This document shows positions 11,192 to 20,602 of a stretch of 64,000 nucleotides of DNA, piece by piece. Source of the stretch: SZAS-103 sp038226665 (GTDB lineage: Bacteria; Pseudomonadota; Gammaproteobacteria; Xanthomonadales; Xanthomonadaceae); assembly GCA_038226665.1 (NCBI GenBank), contig JBBRQI010000005.1, positions 73,729-137,728 of the forward strand, in the 5' to 3' direction. The position numbers and the translations under genes are program-made. Below the pieces are notes generated by a model. The model saw nothing but the letters and a program-made list of their open reading frames with translations, had not been told where the DNA came from and did not search any database. How positions within the stretch are numbered: position 1 is the first letter of the stretch; the number at the start of each line of letters is the position of its first letter.

Positions 11192-14068
11192 ATGGACAAA
11201 AGGTTCCGCGCAATCCTGCGCTTGCTGGCGCTGCTTGTGTGCGGCTGGTCGCTATGCGCATGCGCGTGGGCCATTGAGGGCGAGCCGTTGCTGCAACGGT
11301 TCACCCCGGCCGACTTCAAGGCCACGCCGTATTTGTTCGGGCTGGCTGGCGATGCCGACGGACGCATGTATGTCGGCAACAACGACGGCTTGCTGCGCAA
11401 GCAGGGCCATGAATGGCAGACGATTCCGCTGCCGGGCGGTATGCCGGCCGGGGCAGTCGCGCGCGGAAACGATGCGCGTGTCTACCTGGGCGGCTACGAC
11501 AGTTTCGGCGTGATCGAGACCGCGCCCGATGGCCGCGTGGTCTACCGCGACTTGCGAGATGCGTTCGGCCTCAAGGGCGACGCACGCGCACTGGGTTCGA
11601 TCTGGCAAGTGCTGCCGGTCTCCAAGGGCGTCTACTTCCACGCCGAACACAAACTGCTGTTCTATGGTTTCGACGGCCATCACCAGCAATGGCCCATGGA
11701 TGGAATCGACGGTGCCTTCAGCGCTTATGGTAACGGCCTGTACATGCTGCACAAGGAAACCGGTTTGCAGCGTTTCGACAACGGGAGTCTGCTGCTGGTG
11801 CCAGGTGGCGATGCGATGCGCGGGCATCTGGGTGTGGAAATGATCGATCAGGGCGATAGCGCATTGGCCTTGTCGGTTGGCGGCTTCTATCGGTTGAGCA
11901 ATGGTCGCATCGTGACCCTCGACGTGCCGCCGGTGCCCATCTCCGCAGGCGTCTTCAGCAGCGTGCATGCATTGCGCGACCACGGCTTCGTGGTGGGGAC
12001 GAGCACCGGCCAATTGCTGCTGTACGACGTCGGTGCGCACCTGCTTGAACGGCACACGCTCGCGCACAACCCCATCGGCGCGATGGACTACGACGCGGAA
12101 GGCGGCCTATGGGCCATCGCCGACGACGAACTCCTTCGGTTGCAGTTGCCGTCGCCGTGGTCGCGGATCGACGTGTCAGAGATGGGAGGCGTGATCACCG
12201 ATTGCGAATGGCATCGCGGCGCGCTATGGCTGGCGGTCGGCGCGCGTGGGCTGGCACGCATCAGCGACGACGCTGGGGAACGCCGCATCGACTGGATCGA
12301 CGGCGAGAGCAAGCGTCAAGTGTTTGGGCTGACCAGCACCGACAGTGGTCTGCTGGTCGCCCATGACGGCGGCCTGGATGTGATCGGCGATGACGGCCGT
12401 GTGTTGCCGATCGTGCATGCGGACGATCATGCGATCTATGTGGTCGTGCGTTCGCGGTTCGATCCCGACCTGGTGTATGCAGCCGGCGACGAAGGCGTCT
12501 ACGTCCTTCGTCGCCGTGCGGGCCAGTGGGCGCTCGCGGGGTTGCTGCGCGCGCCGGAGCTTGCCACCCAAATGGTCGTCGAAACCGCGCCAGGCGTCCT
12601 GTGGGTGAACAACAGTCGCGGCATGCCCGAACGCTGGACGATCGATACCGAAACAGCGCAGTTGCGCAAGCGCGAACACTTTGAACTCAACGCGCCGGGT
12701 CACCCGGCAACCGCCGTGCAGGGTGCGCGTCAAGTGGTGGGCTTGCTGGGGCAGCTCTACCTGACGGTCGGGCGCGATGCCTATCGTTTCGACGGACACG
12801 CCTTCGCTCCCTACGCGGGGCCGCCGTTTTCGTACATGCAAAGTCCGAATGCATTTACCACGCTCGACACGCCGGTGGGTACCTTCGCCTACACCGGCAG
12901 CCGCCTGTATCGCAGCGGCAAGAACGGCAAGTGGACGCGTCTGGATTTCGGCGCCTTGCCTGCGGCCTCGCAGAGCGTGCTGCGCTATGGCGGCGATGGC
13001 GTGTTGCGGCTCAGCGTTTGGCGCGCCTTGCTGCAATACCATTCCGATGCGAAACCCGCGACATCGGAACGGCCGCTGGCGGTGCGTCTCACCGCTGCAA
13101 GTCGCATGCGCCACGACGGCTCGGCCGAGAACCTGACGATCGACAACCGCAGCGCCAATTCGTTTACCCAGGACGAATCGCTGAGCCTGCATTTCAGCGT
13201 GTTCACCGCGGAACCAGGCATCGAATTCCGCTATCGCGTGCCCGGCATCATCGACACATTCACCGACTGGCGCGAGCAGGGTTCGCTCGGATTCAGCGGA
13301 ATGAACCAGCCCGGTGATCACGTCCTGGAAGTCCAGGCGCGCACGCCGAGCGGGCGCGCTGTGCAGTCCTTGCAGTATGCGTTCACCATTGTGCCGCGCT
13401 GGTACCAGATCATCCTTGTGCAATTGTTCATCGCGCTCGGTACGCTGATCGCGCTGCTGTTGCTGTTCCGCTGGCGCGAACACCGCCAAGCGCGGCGTTA
13501 TGCCGATCGCCAGCTGATGCTCGAGGAAAAAATCGCCGAGCGCACTGCCGATCTGGAAATCGCCAATCGCAAGCTTGAGGAATTGGCGACCGAAGACAGC
13601 CTCACCGGCGTGGACAATCGGCGCGCCCTGGAAACCGGCCTGCAGCGCGAATGGCGACGCTGCCTGGATCAGCGCGTGTCGATCGCCTTATTGATGATCG
13701 ACGTCGACCGCTTCAAGCAATTCAACGACCAGCATGGCCATCCCGCAGGCGATGCGGTGCTCAAGGAGGTTGCAGCACGCCTTGGGGTGGGCCTCGAGCC
13801 GCAACGTGAATTGCTTGCGCGCTACGGCGGCGAGGAATTCTGCCTGCTGCTTCCGGGCAAGTCGCTGGACGAGGCGCAGCGCCGAGCTGAAACATTGCGT
13901 CAGTCGTTCGAGGCCGACAGTTCGCAGGTGACTGTCAGCATCGGCGTCGCCGCCCGTGTGCCGGGCGAGGACGACAGCCCCGAAGCGCTGCTGCGCGATG
14001 CCGATCAGATGTTGTACGAAGCCAAGCGGCGCGGACGCAATCGTGTCGAAGTCGCCGGCAAACAGTGA
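11192..14068 (+). CDS. Membrane diguanylate cyclase with periplasmic beta-propeller-type sensor
   Basis: This 958-residue protein has a signal sequence (about 1-31) and a long periplasmic part of repeated beta-rich segments, as in two-component-regulator propeller sensors. Next comes a Y_Y_Y-like domain (FRYRVPGIIDTFTDWREQGS region), one membrane helix near residue 745 and a coiled coil (MLEEKIAERTADLEIANRKL). A C-terminal GGDEF domain has the active-site loop YGGEEF near residue 878, so it should make cyclic di-GMP from GTP. The ATG at 11192 places the signal peptide first; a GTG at 11144 is a weaker alternative. The ligand is unknown. It is divergent from pdxJ. Confidence 0.88.
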   Translation: MDKRFRAILRLLALLVCGWSLCACAWAIEGEPLLQRFTPADFKATPYLFGLAGDADGRMYVGNNDGLLRKQGHEWQTIPLPGGMPAGAVARGNDARVYLGGYDSFGVIETAPDGRVVYRDLRDAFGLKGDARALGSIWQVLPVSKGVYFHAEHKLLFYGFDGHHQQWPMDGIDGAFSAYGNGLYMLHKETGLQRFDNGSLLLVPGGDAMRGHLGVEMIDQGDSALALSVGGFYRLSNGRIVTLDVPPVPISAGVFSSVHALRDHGFVVGTSTGQLLLYDVGAHLLERHTLAHNPIGAMDYDAEGGLWAIADDELLRLQLPSPWSRIDVSEMGGVITDCEWHRGALWLAVGARGLARISDDAGERRIDWIDGESKRQVFGLTSTDSGLLVAHDGGLDVIGDDGRVLPIVHADDHAIYVVVRSRFDPDLVYAAGDEGVYVLRRRAGQWALAGLLRAPELATQMVVETAPGVLWVNNSRGMPERWTIDTETAQLRKREHFELNAPGHPATAVQGARQVVGLLGQLYLTVGRDAYRFDGHAFAPYAGPPFSYMQSPNAFTTLDTPVGTFAYTGSRLYRSGKNGKWTRLDFGALPAASQSVLRYGGDGVLRLSVWRALLQYHSDAKPATSERPLAVRLTAASRMRHDGSAENLTIDNRSANSFTQDESLSLHFSVFTAEPGIEFRYRVPGIIDTFTDWREQGSLGFSGMNQPGDHVLEVQARTPSGRAVQSLQYAFTIVPRWYQIILVQLFIALGTLIALLLLFRWREHRQARRYADRQLMLEEKIAERTADLEIANRKLEELATEDSLTGVDNRRALETGLQREWRRCLDQRVSIALLMIDVDRFKQFNDQHGHPAGDAVLKEVAARLGVGLEPQRELLARYGGEEFCLLLPGKSLDEAQRRAETLRQSFEADSSQVTVSIGVAARVPGEDDSPEALLRDADQMLYEAKRRGRNRVEVAGKQ

Positions 14069-14090
14069 GCCAATCCGACATTCTGCAAGC

Positions 14091-14762
14091 TCAAACGACG
14101 ACGGCATAACCTCGCAGCGGTGCAACCGTATCGCGACAGGCGAGCGCGACCGTGTGCGATGCTGCAGGTGCGAGGCGATGGAAACGCCAGCGTTCCGCCG
14201 ATCCGGCGTCGTCAGGCAAACCCAGCACGCATGGAGGCGCCGCGTCGTCGCCAATCGCGAAGCGCCACGCAGCCAGCCGCCCGTAAATACCGGTGCCGGT
14301 GGCCTTGCATGAGGCTTCCTTCGCCGTCCACAGGCGCAGGAACGCGCGGCGTCCGGCGTCCGCATCCAATGCGCGCAATGTGTCGGCTTCATCCGGCGCG
14401 AACCAGCGCGCCGCCAATCGGTGGACGGGAGGATCGCGTTCGGTGCGCTCGATGTCGATGCCCACGCGCCCGCCTGCCGATATCGCGATCACGCTGCCAC
14501 CGCCGGTATCGCTGAGATTGAAGTCCGGTGCGTCGGCATGCAGCAGATACGGCCGTCCTTTCGTTTCCCGGCCGAAATGCAATGCGCCGGGAGCGATCGG
14601 CAGATAACGCGCAAGCAAGATCCGCAGGATGGCATCCGTGCGCATGCGCCGCGTTGCCGCGACCGGTTGCAAGTGCTCAGGCCACCACCAGACATGCAGC
14701 GCGTCCGCATCGATCGTTTGCTCCGCTGCGAGTCGATTCACTGCAATCGGTTGCCAATCCAT
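14091..14762 (-). CDS. 4'-phosphopantetheinyl transferase family protein
   Basis: This 223-residue Sfp/AcpT-type enzyme transfers phosphopantetheine from CoA to a serine of carrier proteins. The Mg/CoA-binding motif GRVGIDIERTE (about 97-107) and the second motif RLWTAKEASCKATGTG (about 142-157) contain the expected acidic and lysine residues. The substrate-side segment FNLSDTGGGSVIAIS fits the family. No polyketide or peptide synthetase is visible nearby, so its carrier protein is unknown. It converges with the GGDEF gene, 22 bases apart. Confidence 0.9.
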   Translation of the reverse strand: MDWQPIAVNRLAAEQTIDADALHVWWWPEHLQPVAATRRMRTDAILRILLARYLPIAPGALHFGRETKGRPYLLHADAPDFNLSDTGGGSVIAISAGGRVGIDIERTERDPPVHRLAARWFAPDEADTLRALDADAGRRAFLRLWTAKEASCKATGTGIYGRLAAWRFAIGDDAAPPCVLGLPDDAGSAERWRFHRLAPAASHTVALACRDTVAPLRGYAVVV

Positions 14763-14802
14763 GCGCAGGGCCAGTTTGTGCGCGCGATCGCGATCGCGGA
14801 TT

Positions 14803-14839
14803 CAAAAACGAGAACGGCGGCACATGGCCGCCGTGCTCG
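14803..14839 (-). terminator. Rho-independent terminator downstream of the GlsB-like gene
   Basis: On the minus strand an 8-base perfect stem (ACGGCGGC / GCCGCCGT, plus-strand positions 14814-14821 and 14827-14834) is extended by CGAG/CTCG outside one mismatch and is followed by TTTTTG. It ends transcription of the gene at 14855-15115 before the phosphopantetheinyl transferase gene. Confidence 0.8.
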
Positions 14840-14854
14840 TATCCAATGCAGCGG

Positions 14855-15115
14855 CTAAGCTCGTTTGATCAGCCGGATCAGCAGCAACAGAACCACCGCG
14901 CCGATAAACGCAAACAGGATCGAACCGGCCATGCCGCCGCCAAGGTTGAGGTTGAGGCCCAGCCGCGGAAACAACCAGCTTCCAAGGAACGCACCGACGA
15001 TGCCGACCACGATATTGCCGAGAATGCCAAAACCGAAACCGCGTACGACGACGCCGGCAAGCCACCCGGCGATGCCACCGATCAACAGGATGATGATGAT
15101 GCTTTGAGCGTCCAT
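14855..15115 (-). CDS. GlsB/YeaQ/YmgE family stress-response membrane protein
   Basis: This 86-residue protein is almost all membrane: MDAQSIIIILLIGGIAGWLA, then GFGILGNIVVGIVGAFLGSW and a C-terminal helix SILFAFIGAVVLLLLIRLI. The glycine-zipper pattern and length match the transglycosylase-associated (YeaQ/YmgE) family of small inner-membrane proteins linked to envelope stress. The precise function of the family is not established. Confidence 0.9.
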   Translation of the reverse strand: MDAQSIIIILLIGGIAGWLAGVVVRGFGFGILGNIVVGIVGAFLGSWLFPRLGLNLNLGGGMAGSILFAFIGAVVLLLLIRLIKRA

Positions 15116-15179
15116 GTGTGTTTCCCCGTCCGTAATGGAACGAACCGCACGCTGCGGTCCATTCCGAGCCTAGCACGGA

Positions 15180-15497
15180 CTACGTGGTGGTCGAAGGAGG
15201 CCGTGGATTGGCCGTGTTGGAAGCCGTTGCTCCCTCCGCGTCGGCAGGGTTGGCGGCTGCGCTTGCCGCATGCGCGCGCTTGGCTTCGGCCTGTTCGCGC
15301 AGCGCACGCAGCTCTTCGGGAGACAGGATCGGGACGTTGCGCGCGGCATTGCCGATCCGCGCCGACAACAGCATCATCGTTGCCGTCACCACGAGCACCA
15401 GCGCCAGCGCGAGGCAGAGAACGCCGAGCGCGAACGACTTGGTGACAAACAGCATCAGGAAGCAGCCAACCGCAAGCAGCATCAGGATCCAGGCCAT
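15180..15497 (-). CDS. Small membrane protein of unknown function
   Basis: This 105-residue protein has two hydrophobic N-terminal helices (about 1-19 and 23-45) and a hydrophilic tail. The tail contains the helical segment ILSPEELRALREQAEAKRAH and a low-complexity Ala/Thr/Pro end. I do not recognise a characterised family. It lies about 65 bases upstream of the GlsB-like gene in the same direction and could share its transcript. Confidence 0.65.
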   Translation of the reverse strand: MAWILMLLAVGCFLMLFVTKSFALGVLCLALALVLVVTATMMLLSARIGNAARNVPILSPEELRALREQAEAKRAHAASAAANPADAEGATASNTANPRPPSTTT

Positions 15498-15568
15498 GGC
15501 TTTCTTCTCGCGCTATCGGACACGCAAAGTCTAGCCGAATCCGCCCCGCGACACCGCCGTTTCCAGGT

Positions 15569-15652
15569 TCAGGGAATGGGCGAGAACAGTCGGGCGAAAC
15601 CCGCGCCGAGTCGCTGCGGAAACGAGGGTTTCGGCGCCGGCTTGGCCACTTC
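15569..15652 (-). pseudogene. Relic of a second cardiolipin synthase C-terminus
   Basis: Read on the minus strand, this stretch encodes EVAKPAPKPSFPQRLGAGFA followed by RLFSPIP and a stop. It closely resembles the end of the cardiolipin synthase encoded at 16840-18243 (SPKPSFLWRFAEAAARLF, then SPIL and a stop). The DNA also aligns without gaps over about 85 bases, starting at each stop codon. No phospholipase D motifs are found upstream in this frame, which runs into fbp. It is most simply the remnant of a duplicated gene end, so this part of the 15498-15750 gap is explained; the rest shows nothing recognisable. Confidence 0.6.
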
Positions 15653-15750
15653 ATGGGGGCGACCGCGAGGTCGGCGGTCAGGCCGGTCGATGCGCAGTGC
15701 CGAAGCGCGCGGATTGGATGAGCGAAATCCCTGAGCGCTTCGCGCAACAT

Positions 15751-16779
15751 TCAGCCGGCAGCGTCGTGCTCGCGATGAATAGAGACGACGTGCTCGACCT
15801 CGCGCCTCGATCCAAGGAACACCGGCACGCGCTGGTGCAGTTGCACTGGCTGCACGTCGAGCATGCGTTCGCGCCCGGTGCTGGCCATGCCGCCAGCCTG
15901 TTCAACCAGCAGCGCCATCGGGTTGGCTTCGTACAGCAGGCGCAGCTTGCCGCCCTGTGCCGCGATCCTGGAATCCAGCGGATAGATGAAGACGCCGCCG
16001 CGGGTGAGGATGCGGTGCACGTCCGCGACCATGCTCGCGACCCAGCGCATGTTGAAATCCTTGCCGCGCGGACCTTCCTTGCCTCGCAGCAACTCGCCGA
16101 CGTAGCGTTGCATCGGCGCTTCCCAGCGACGCTGATTGGACACGTTCGCGGCGAACTCCTGGGTTTCCTCGGGAATGCGGATGTCGCGACGGGTCATGAT
16201 GAAGGTGCCGAGTTCGCGATCGAGAGTGAACGCGTGCGTGCCGTGGCCAATCGTGAGCACCAACATCGTGCTCGGCCCGTAGGCTGCGTAACCCGCAGCG
16301 ACCTGCGCGCTGCCTGGCTGCAGGAAGTGTTCGTCGGCCGCCGTTTCCACGCCATCCGGGCAACGTAATACCGAGAAGATCGTGCCGACGGAGATGTTCA
16401 CGTCGATGTTGGAACTACCATCGAGCGGATCGAACAGCAACAGGTAATTGCCGCGTGGATACTTGTCCGGGATTGGTTGGCAGTGGTCCATTTCCTCCGA
16501 TGCGCATGCGGCCAGGTGGCCGCCCCAGGCATTGGTTTCGAGCAGGATCTCGTTCGACAACACGTCGAGTTTCTTTTGCGCCTCGCCCTGGATGTTCACG
16601 CTCAATGAATCCGGCGTCCCCGCATCGCCGAGCACGCCGCCAAGATCGCCCTTGCCGACCGCGATCGAGATCATCTTGCACGCGCGCGCGACGACTTCGA
16701 TCAGCAGGCGCAGGTCGGCATTGATGCGGCCGGCCTGCTGTTCCTCGATCAGGTAACGGGTAAGCGACATGCGGTTCAT
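15751..16779 (-). CDS. fbp: Fructose-1,6-bisphosphatase class I
   Basis: FBPase (342 residues) hydrolyses fructose 1,6-bisphosphate to fructose 6-phosphate in gluconeogenesis. Conserved parts are MSLTRYLIEEQQ, the metal site DPLDGSSNIDVNISVGTIFS (about residues 117-136), GKLRLLYEANPMALLVEQAG and the terminal VHQR-like segment QLHQRVPVFLGS. The gene is flanked on both sides by homologous cardiolipin-synthase gene ends, so the fbp segment may have been inserted next to cls or rearranged with it. Confidence 0.96.
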   Translation of the reverse strand: MNRMSLTRYLIEEQQAGRINADLRLLIEVVARACKMISIAVGKGDLGGVLGDAGTPDSLSVNIQGEAQKKLDVLSNEILLETNAWGGHLAACASEEMDHCQPIPDKYPRGNYLLLFDPLDGSSNIDVNISVGTIFSVLRCPDGVETAADEHFLQPGSAQVAAGYAAYGPSTMLVLTIGHGTHAFTLDRELGTFIMTRRDIRIPEETQEFAANVSNQRRWEAPMQRYVGELLRGKEGPRGKDFNMRWVASMVADVHRILTRGGVFIYPLDSRIAAQGGKLRLLYEANPMALLVEQAGGMASTGRERMLDVQPVQLHQRVPVFLGSRREVEHVVSIHREHDAAG

Positions 16780-16839
16780 GGCGGACTCGGCTGCGGTGAG
16801 GGCGGCATTGTACGGTGCGTCGTGCGGGTCCGCGCCCGA

Positions 16840-18243
16840 TCAGAGGATGGGCGAGAACAGCCGCGCGGCGGCTTCGGCGAATCGCCAAAGAAACGATGGC
16901 TTGGGCGAATCGGCGGTGACTTCCTTCGCGGCGGCCATGTCCGCTTGCAGGCTGGCTTCCAGATCCTTGGCCACGCCCTTGTCGCAGAACAGCATCACGA
17001 TCTCGAAATTGAGCGAAAAGCTGCGCGTATCGAAATTCGAGGTGCCGACGATGGCGAGTGCGTCGTCTACCAGCAGCGCCTTGCTGTGCAGCATGCGCGG
17101 GCCGTACTCGTACACGCGCACACCGGCCTTGAGCAGCTTGTCGAAATAGGAACGCGCCGCGGCGGTGACCAGGCGCGAATCGCTGCGCTTCGGGATCACG
17201 ATCCGGACATCGAGCCCGCTCATCGCCGCGCCCTCGAGCGCGAACAACGCGGCCCGGCTCGGCACGAAATACGGTGTCGCCAGCCAGACCCGCTTTTCCG
17301 CGCGATGGATCGCATCCACCTGGGTGCGATGGATCGGTTCCCAGTCGTTGTCGGGGCCTGCGGGAATGACCTGTGCGCTGATCGGCCCCGGAGTTGGACT
17401 CGGCTCTGGATAGAGTCCTTCATCGGTGACTTCCTTCTCGGCCGCGTAGTGCCAGTCCTCAAGCCAAGCCACCTGCAGCCAGCGCACCGCCTCGCCTTCG
17501 ACGCGCATGTGCAGGTCGTGGAACGCCTGTGGATTGAGCGTCTCGTTCTCGTCGTCGGTGACGTTGATGCCGCCGGTGAAACCGATCGTGCCATCGCAGA
17601 TCACGATCTTGCGGTGGCTGCGCATGTTGAGCTTGGGCCGCGCGAACGGCAGCATCCACCAGCGCACCGGATGAAAAAAAGCGAGCTCAACGCCCGCGTC
17701 GTGCAGGGGTTTGACAAACTTGCGCGCGAGCTTCGAGCCGACCCCGTCGAGCAGCACGCGCACCTTGACGCCAGCCTTGGCGCGTTCGATCAGCGCGTCG
17801 CGGAGACGCGTGCCGGTGCGGTCGCCAGCGTAGATGTAGTACTCCACATGGATATGTTTTTGCGCCGATTCGATCGCCTTCGTCAGCGCGTCGTAGGTCG
17901 TCCCGCCGTCGATCAGCAGATCAACCTTGGTGGCCGTGCTTGGCGGAAATCCGGTCATGGCCTGCGCCATGCGACCGAGTTCGCTGGCGTCCGTCGCGGC
18001 CTTGCTGTGGCCGCGGGCGCCGACCGATTTGTGGGAGGACTCGCGCTTTCGCCCGGAGCGCTTGATCCGCTGTGGTCCAAGGACAAAATAGATCAGGAAG
18101 CCGACATACGGCAGAAATGCGAGCGCCATGATCCAGCTCAGCGTGGCGACGGGTTCGCTGCGCTGCATGATGACCCACACGCTGAGCACGATCATGTAGA
18201 CCGGCCACGCGAGCACCAACAACACGATCAACCAATGCTGCAT
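16840..18243 (-). CDS. cls: Cardiolipin synthase (phospholipase D family)
   Basis: This 467-residue membrane enzyme joins two phosphatidylglycerols into cardiolipin and glycerol. Two N-terminal membrane helices (about 1-21 and 31-54) form the PLDc_N domain. Two HKD motifs follow: MRSHRKIVICDGTIGFTGGI and MLHSKALLVDDALAIVGTSN. The C-terminal tail SPKPSFLWRFAEAAARLF is repeated in decayed form downstream of fbp. The gene precedes fbp by 60 bases in the same direction. Confidence 0.92.
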   Translation of the reverse strand: MQHWLIVLLVLAWPVYMIVLSVWVIMQRSEPVATLSWIMALAFLPYVGFLIYFVLGPQRIKRSGRKRESSHKSVGARGHSKAATDASELGRMAQAMTGFPPSTATKVDLLIDGGTTYDALTKAIESAQKHIHVEYYIYAGDRTGTRLRDALIERAKAGVKVRVLLDGVGSKLARKFVKPLHDAGVELAFFHPVRWWMLPFARPKLNMRSHRKIVICDGTIGFTGGINVTDDENETLNPQAFHDLHMRVEGEAVRWLQVAWLEDWHYAAEKEVTDEGLYPEPSPTPGPISAQVIPAGPDNDWEPIHRTQVDAIHRAEKRVWLATPYFVPSRAALFALEGAAMSGLDVRIVIPKRSDSRLVTAAARSYFDKLLKAGVRVYEYGPRMLHSKALLVDDALAIVGTSNFDTRSFSLNFEIVMLFCDKGVAKDLEASLQADMAAAKEVTADSPKPSFLWRFAEAAARLFSPIL

Positions 18244-18375
18244 GGCGAGCTCTCCCTGGCGAAGCGGAACAATTCTCTCAAAAGCGGGCCGCGGGCGTCG
18301 TCGTTCGACGCAACGACGCTGAGCGATTCAATGTCGCGACTCGGTGCCATTGCTGATCAGGCCCGACGACGCCGG

Positions 18376-19266
18376 TCAGACATCGCCGTCGCGTGCCCAG
18401 CCCTCGCCGCTGCCGCGATGGAATACCTGGTCGTTGCCGAGCACATCGCCGGCCGGGATCGAATCCTGCGACGCAAGACCGGCATAGATCGGCGCAAAGT
18501 CCGGCCGGGTCGCATCCATCAACTGGTCGAAGCTGTCGATCACGAAATAGGTTTTCTGGAAGGTGTCGATGCGGTAGCGCGTGCGCATGATCCGGCGCAG
18601 GTCGAAGCCGATGCGGTTGGGCGCGGGCGATTCCAGGCAATGAATCGATTCGCCTTTCGACGACACGATCCCAGAACCGTAGATGCGTAGCCCACTCGAT
18701 TCCCGAATGAGACCGAATTCGACCGTGTACCAGTACAATCGGGTGAGGTGGGCCAGCGCGTCGGCGCCGATCGCGTGCGCCTTGACGCCGCCTTGCCCGT
18801 AAGCCTGCATGTAATCGGCGAACACGGGCTCCAACAAGAGAGGCACATGGCCGAACAGGTCGTGGAACAGGTCGGGTTCGGCCAGGTAATCGAGTTGCTC
18901 GGGCTTGCGGATCCACCACGTCACCGGAAAGCGGCGATGGGCGAGGTGATCGAAGAACGTCAGTTCCGGCAGCAGGCCTTCGACGCCGACGAGTTCCCAG
19001 CCGGTCGTCTTGCGCAGCGCGATGTTGAGGTCATCGAATTTGGGGATGACGTCCGGATGCATCTGCATCCGCGAAAGATTGTCGAGGAAAGTGCGCGAAG
19101 CGCGTTCGGGCAGGACTTCCTGCTGGCGCGCGTACAACGTCGCCCAGGTTGCATGGTCGGTATCGGTGTAGCTCGCCCACGGCTGCTCGACCACCGAGGT
19201 CGTGTAAACCGGCACATAGCCCTTGTCGGTGAGCTGGTGTTCGACCCGTTCTGGAGGCGTGGACAT
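18376..19266 (-). CDS. phhA: Phenylalanine 4-monooxygenase
   Basis: This 297-residue pterin-dependent iron enzyme hydroxylates phenylalanine to tyrosine. The iron ligands are visible as two histidines in FHDLFGHVPLL and the glutamate in YWYTVEFGLI. The pterin-site segment VEGLLPELTFFDHLAHRRFP is conserved. The ATG at 19266 is preceded by GAGGAG at good spacing; a start 17 codons earlier lacks support. The pterin cofactor could derive from FolE at 23.8 kb. A pterin-carbinolamine dehydratase gene is not in the window. Confidence 0.96.
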   Translation of the reverse strand: MSTPPERVEHQLTDKGYVPVYTTSVVEQPWASYTDTDHATWATLYARQQEVLPERASRTFLDNLSRMQMHPDVIPKFDDLNIALRKTTGWELVGVEGLLPELTFFDHLAHRRFPVTWWIRKPEQLDYLAEPDLFHDLFGHVPLLLEPVFADYMQAYGQGGVKAHAIGADALAHLTRLYWYTVEFGLIRESSGLRIYGSGIVSSKGESIHCLESPAPNRIGFDLRRIMRTRYRIDTFQKTYFVIDSFDQLMDATRPDFAPIYAGLASQDSIPAGDVLGNDQVFHRGSGEGWARDGDV

Positions 19267-19397
19267 GGCGGACTCCTCTATAACAGCGCTTGACGCCAAG
19301 CTGAGTGTAAGCCGCAACGCGCTGCCGAGTCGCGCGCGCTGTCAACCGCCGCCGCTTGCGGGCGTTATCGCCTATCCCACACCGTTCGGGATTACTC

Positions 19398-19808
19398 ATG
19401 AAACCATTGTCGCTGTTGCTGATTCCCTTGCTTTCGCTGTCGATGTCGGTCATTGCGCAAACTGCGCCGGTTCCATCGCAGTCGGATCCGTCGCCGTCCG
19501 ATCAGGCATTTGATGCCGGCCCTGCGCCCGGCACGCAGGCCCCGATGCCGCGCCACGGCGGCGGCAAACAGAAATTCATCGCCGCCGACACCAATGGCGA
19601 CGGCAAGCTCAGTCGCGGCGAAGCGCAGGCATTGCCGCACATCGCCAAGCACTTCGACGCGATCGATCTCAACCATGATGGCTACATCACCCGCGACGAA
19701 ATGCGCGCCGCGCACGAACGCATGCAAGCCGCACGCGCGCAAAGGTCGGAAGGGCAGCCCGGAGGTTCGGCGCAATCGTCTTCGCCGCTTCCGGGTTCCG
19801 GCAACTAG
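19398..19808 (+). CDS. Secreted EF-hand calcium-binding protein
   Basis: This 136-residue protein has a signal peptide (MKPLSLLLIPLLSLSMSVIA) and a Pro/Ser/Gly-rich linker. A pair of EF-hand loops follows: DTNGDGKLSRGE and DLNHDGYITRDE, each with the acidic ligand spacing of calcium sites. The C-terminus is low-complexity. It probably binds calcium in the periplasm; the partner is unknown. It is divergent from phhA across about 130 bases. Confidence 0.85.
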   Translation: MKPLSLLLIPLLSLSMSVIAQTAPVPSQSDPSPSDQAFDAGPAPGTQAPMPRHGGGKQKFIAADTNGDGKLSRGEAQALPHIAKHFDAIDLNHDGYITRDEMRAAHERMQAARAQRSEGQPGGSAQSSSPLPGSGN

Positions 19809-19821
19809 CTGGATCGGACGA

Positions 19822-20538
19822 TCACACCGGCGGCCCGGGCACCGGATGACTGGTCTCGGATGGCTCTTCTTCAAGCAACTCCTCGTCGGGCTCGTCTTCC
19901 CAGCTATAGCGTTTGCGCGGCAGCGGCGGATCCAGACGACGCCAGATGATCGCCGCGAGCACGCCGCAGATCGCCCCGGACATGTGCATTTCCCACGAGA
20001 TGTTCGCTTCGCGCGGAAAGATCGCGACCATCATGCTGCCGTACAGGAAAAAGGCCATCATCCCGGCAGCGATCGCCTGACGGTCGCGGCGCAGGACAGC
20101 GAGCACAAACACCAGGAACAACAGGCCGGTGGCGACACCGCTTGCGCCGATGTGCGCACTGCCGGACTCGCCGAGAAACCACGCGCCGGTGCCCGAACCC
20201 ATCCAGATCAGTGGCAGCGCACGCAGCGTCGCCCGCGGATACAGGCCACCGGCGAGCGTGCCGAGGATCAGCAATGGCAGCGCATTCGATGCGAGGTGGT
20301 CGAGCGAGCCATGCAGCAATGGCGCGGTGAGAACGCCGATCAGTCCCGCGATGGCGTGCGGTCGCAGGGCGAGGCCATCGAATGGGTGACCGAGCCAGTG
20401 TTCGACCAGCTTGATCCACGCCAGCAACGCGACGAAGCCGAGGCTGATCCACGCGCCGCGCTTGAAGCGTTGCGCCATCGGTCGTGCGTGAGCGATGACG
20501 GCGGTCGGATCGGGCAACGGCAGGTCCATTGCCATCAC
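19822..20538 (-). CDS. Rhomboid-family intramembrane serine protease
   Basis: This 238-residue protein has several membrane helices. The catalytic serine lies in SAHIGASGVATGLLFLVFV and the histidine in SWEMHMSGAICGVLAAI, in the expected order for the Ser-His dyad of rhomboids. The HGSLDHLASNALPLLILG segment matches the first conserved H-x-x-x-N region. The cytoplasmic C-tail is very acidic (DEPDEELLEEE). Substrates are unknown. It converges with the EF-hand gene with 13 bases between them. Confidence 0.9.
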   Translation of the reverse strand: MMAMDLPLPDPTAVIAHARPMAQRFKRGAWISLGFVALLAWIKLVEHWLGHPFDGLALRPHAIAGLIGVLTAPLLHGSLDHLASNALPLLILGTLAGGLYPRATLRALPLIWMGSGTGAWFLGESGSAHIGASGVATGLLFLVFVLAVLRRDRQAIAAGMMAFFLYGSMMVAIFPREANISWEMHMSGAICGVLAAIIWRRLDPPLPRKRYSWEDEPDEELLEEEPSETSHPVPGPPV

Positions 20539-20602
20539 GTGGGGATGATTGGCGACGACGCAACCCGCAGGTGTTGCAAGGCGACCCAGCTATCATGCGC
20601 CC

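Noticed and set aside
16822..18690. Large plus-strand frame antisense to cls
   Set aside because: It is a shadow of high-GC codon structure; the minus strand encodes complete phospholipase D motifs.
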